Positions 5,833 to 6,210 of a stretch of DNA of 6,210 nucleotides are shown in pieces. The first letter of the stretch is position 1, and each line of letters opens with the position of its first letter. The stretch spans positions 1-6,210 of the forward strand of contig CALPPK020000080.1 of assembly GCA_943325435.2 (NCBI GenBank), written 5' to 3'. This DNA is from Bifidobacterium breve. GTDB lineage: Bacteria; Actinomycetota; Acidimicrobiia; Acidimicrobiales; Ilumatobacteraceae. The position numbers and the translations under genes are program-made. The notes under the pieces were generated by a model, which did no database searches, was not told where the DNA came from, and saw only the letters and a list, made by a program, of their open reading frames with translations.

Positions 5833-5879
5833 TCGGTTGTCCAGTAGGCATTTATGCCAATGAAATGTTCGGAGACCGA
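5833..5879 (+). promoter_or_regulatory. Possible 5' leader structure hiding the ribosome binding site
   Basis: TCGGTT at 5833-5838 can pair with GACCGA at 5874-5879 (one G-U), and after a one-base bulge TCC at 5840-5842 pairs with GGA at 5871-5873. Inside this outer stem, GGCA at 5847-5850 pairs with TGCC at 5855-5858 around a TTTA loop. The outer stem covers GGAG at 5871-5874, the Shine-Dalgarno site 7 nt before ATG 5882. If it forms, translation would be reduced until it melts or is bound. This comes from reading complementarity by eye, with no energy calculation. Confidence 0.3.
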
Positions 5880-5881
5880 CC

Positions 5882-6076
5882 ATGAAAAAAGGTCGACATC
5901 GCCGGTTTGAAGAAGCGCGGAAATTGAAGCAAGCAGGCCCCAGTGCTGCAGACCTAGGTCTTGGTGACTCACCACGAGTGAGTGCTACCGATGATGATGA
6001 GTATGCAGCCATAGCCGAGCGCTACGGGGTGCGCTTCGACGAAGACGAAGACGAATCCGAAGACGACATCGATTAA
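5882..6076 (+). CDS. Small charged protein, DUF3073-like
   Basis: The 64-residue protein has a strongly basic first third (MKKGRHRRFEEARKLKQAG), a short middle rich in Gly, Ser and Ala, then DDDEYAAIAERYGVRF at 37-52, and a tail made almost only of Asp and Glu. The order of basic N-terminus with an A-R-x-L-K stretch, a DDDEY segment and an acidic end resembles DUF3073, a short actinobacterial family of unknown function. The match is by layout rather than by a long motif, so it is tentative. It has no membrane segment or cysteines and is probably largely disordered apart from a short helix at each end. The start is supported by GGAG 7 nt upstream. It lies 33 bp before typA and may be co-transcribed with it. 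An RNA- or ribosome-binding role would suit the basic N-terminus but is inference. Confidence 0.75.
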   Translation: MKKGRHRRFEEARKLKQAGPSAADLGLGDSPRVSATDDDEYAAIAERYGVRFDEDEDESEDDID

Positions 6077-6090
6077 TCCGGATAGCCGGA
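6077..6090 (+). repeat. Small perfect hairpin between the 64-residue gene and typA
   Basis: TCCGG at 6077-6081 and CCGGA at 6086-6090 form a perfect 5-bp, GC-rich stem around the loop ATAG, starting directly after the TAA stop at 6074-6076. An A-rich stretch, not a T-run, follows, so it is unlikely to terminate transcription. It could tune expression between the two genes or stabilise an mRNA end. Confidence 0.4.
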
Positions 6091-6109
6091 CAGAAAACGA
6101 AATACCCCC

Positions 6110-6210
6110 ATGACAAACTCCTTACGCAATGTTGCCCTAGTGGCGCACGTCGACCACGGCAAAACCACTCTTGTGGACACTCTCTTGAGGTCTACAGGTG
6201 CTTTTGCATC
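6110..6210 (+). CDS. typA: TypA/BipA translational GTPase, N-terminal part (cut by window end)
   Basis: TypA/BipA is a ribosome-binding GTPase of the EF-G/LepA class that helps ribosome assembly and growth under stress, especially cold. The 33 complete codons from ATG 6110 begin [20 protein letters not shown], containing the G1 P-loop AHVDHGKTT at residues 12-20. [12 protein letters not shown] follows. The very early P-loop, the R-N-(V/I)-A opening and LVDxLL after the loop fit TypA better than LepA or EF-G. The switch regions and all later domains lie outside the window. No Shine-Dalgarno sequence is visible before the ATG, where the upstream bases are AAATACCCCC. Confidence 0.9.
   Translation, partial: MTNSLRNVALVAHVDHGKTTLVDTLLRSTGAFA

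Noticed and set aside
5812..6012. Minus-strand open frame across the leader and the 64-residue gene
   Set aside because: The product is Ser/Arg-rich without recognisable features and would occupy the promoter-like and leader region of the + strand gene.
6037..6070. Repetitive GAC/GAA stretch that looks like a tandem repeat
   Set aside because: It is simple coding bias for the Asp/Glu-rich tail of the 64-residue protein, and the repeat units are irregular.

Overview
The window looks like ordinary chromosomal core sequence from a member of the Actinomycetota with moderate GC, about 50% by eye. The clues are a cmk tail followed by plsC, an RNase D with a long helical C-terminal half, a short charged protein resembling the actinobacterial DUF3073 family just before typA, several GTG starts, and TANNNT -10-like boxes placed right against start codons. 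An Acidimicrobiia-like lineage is a reasonable guess, but I cannot prove it from sequence alone. There is no sign of an insertion sequence, phage, CRISPR array, tRNA or rRNA gene.

Layout from left to right. (1) On the + strand, the last 22 codons of what is probably cytidylate kinase lead into plsC, a 1-acylglycerol-3-phosphate acyltransferase. (2) Convergent to it is a minus-strand pair: a histidine-phosphatase-superfamily enzyme (1984-2598) followed, with an 8-nt overlap, by an M18 zinc aminopeptidase (756-1991). An imperfect inverted repeat lies where plsC and the aminopeptidase meet. (3) Divergent from the phosphatase, with only 20 bp between the start codons, is an alpha/beta hydrolase (2619-3389). 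Its 3' end overlaps a convergent gene for a small two-helix membrane protein (3374-3673). (4) Divergent from the membrane protein, 41 bp away, is a tightly packed + strand operon: mobA (molybdenum cofactor guanylyltransferase), a single-domain rhodanese, and rnd (ribonuclease D). (5) After a 91-bp gap holding a promoter-like box and a possible ribosome-site-hiding leader comes a 64-residue acidic-tailed protein, and then the first 33 codons of typA/bipA, cut by the window end.

The genes cover phospholipid synthesis (plsC), peptide turnover (M18), molybdenum cofactor maturation and perhaps sulfur transfer (mobA, rhodanese), RNA processing (rnd) and ribosome-linked GTPase function (typA). They do not form one pathway. 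The nearest thing to an unexpected unit is the mobA-rhodanese-rnd operon. No clearly new biological system is visible. The items most worth checking are regulatory: the folded leader before the 64-residue gene, and -10-like boxes that would give leaderless mRNAs in both divergent gaps.
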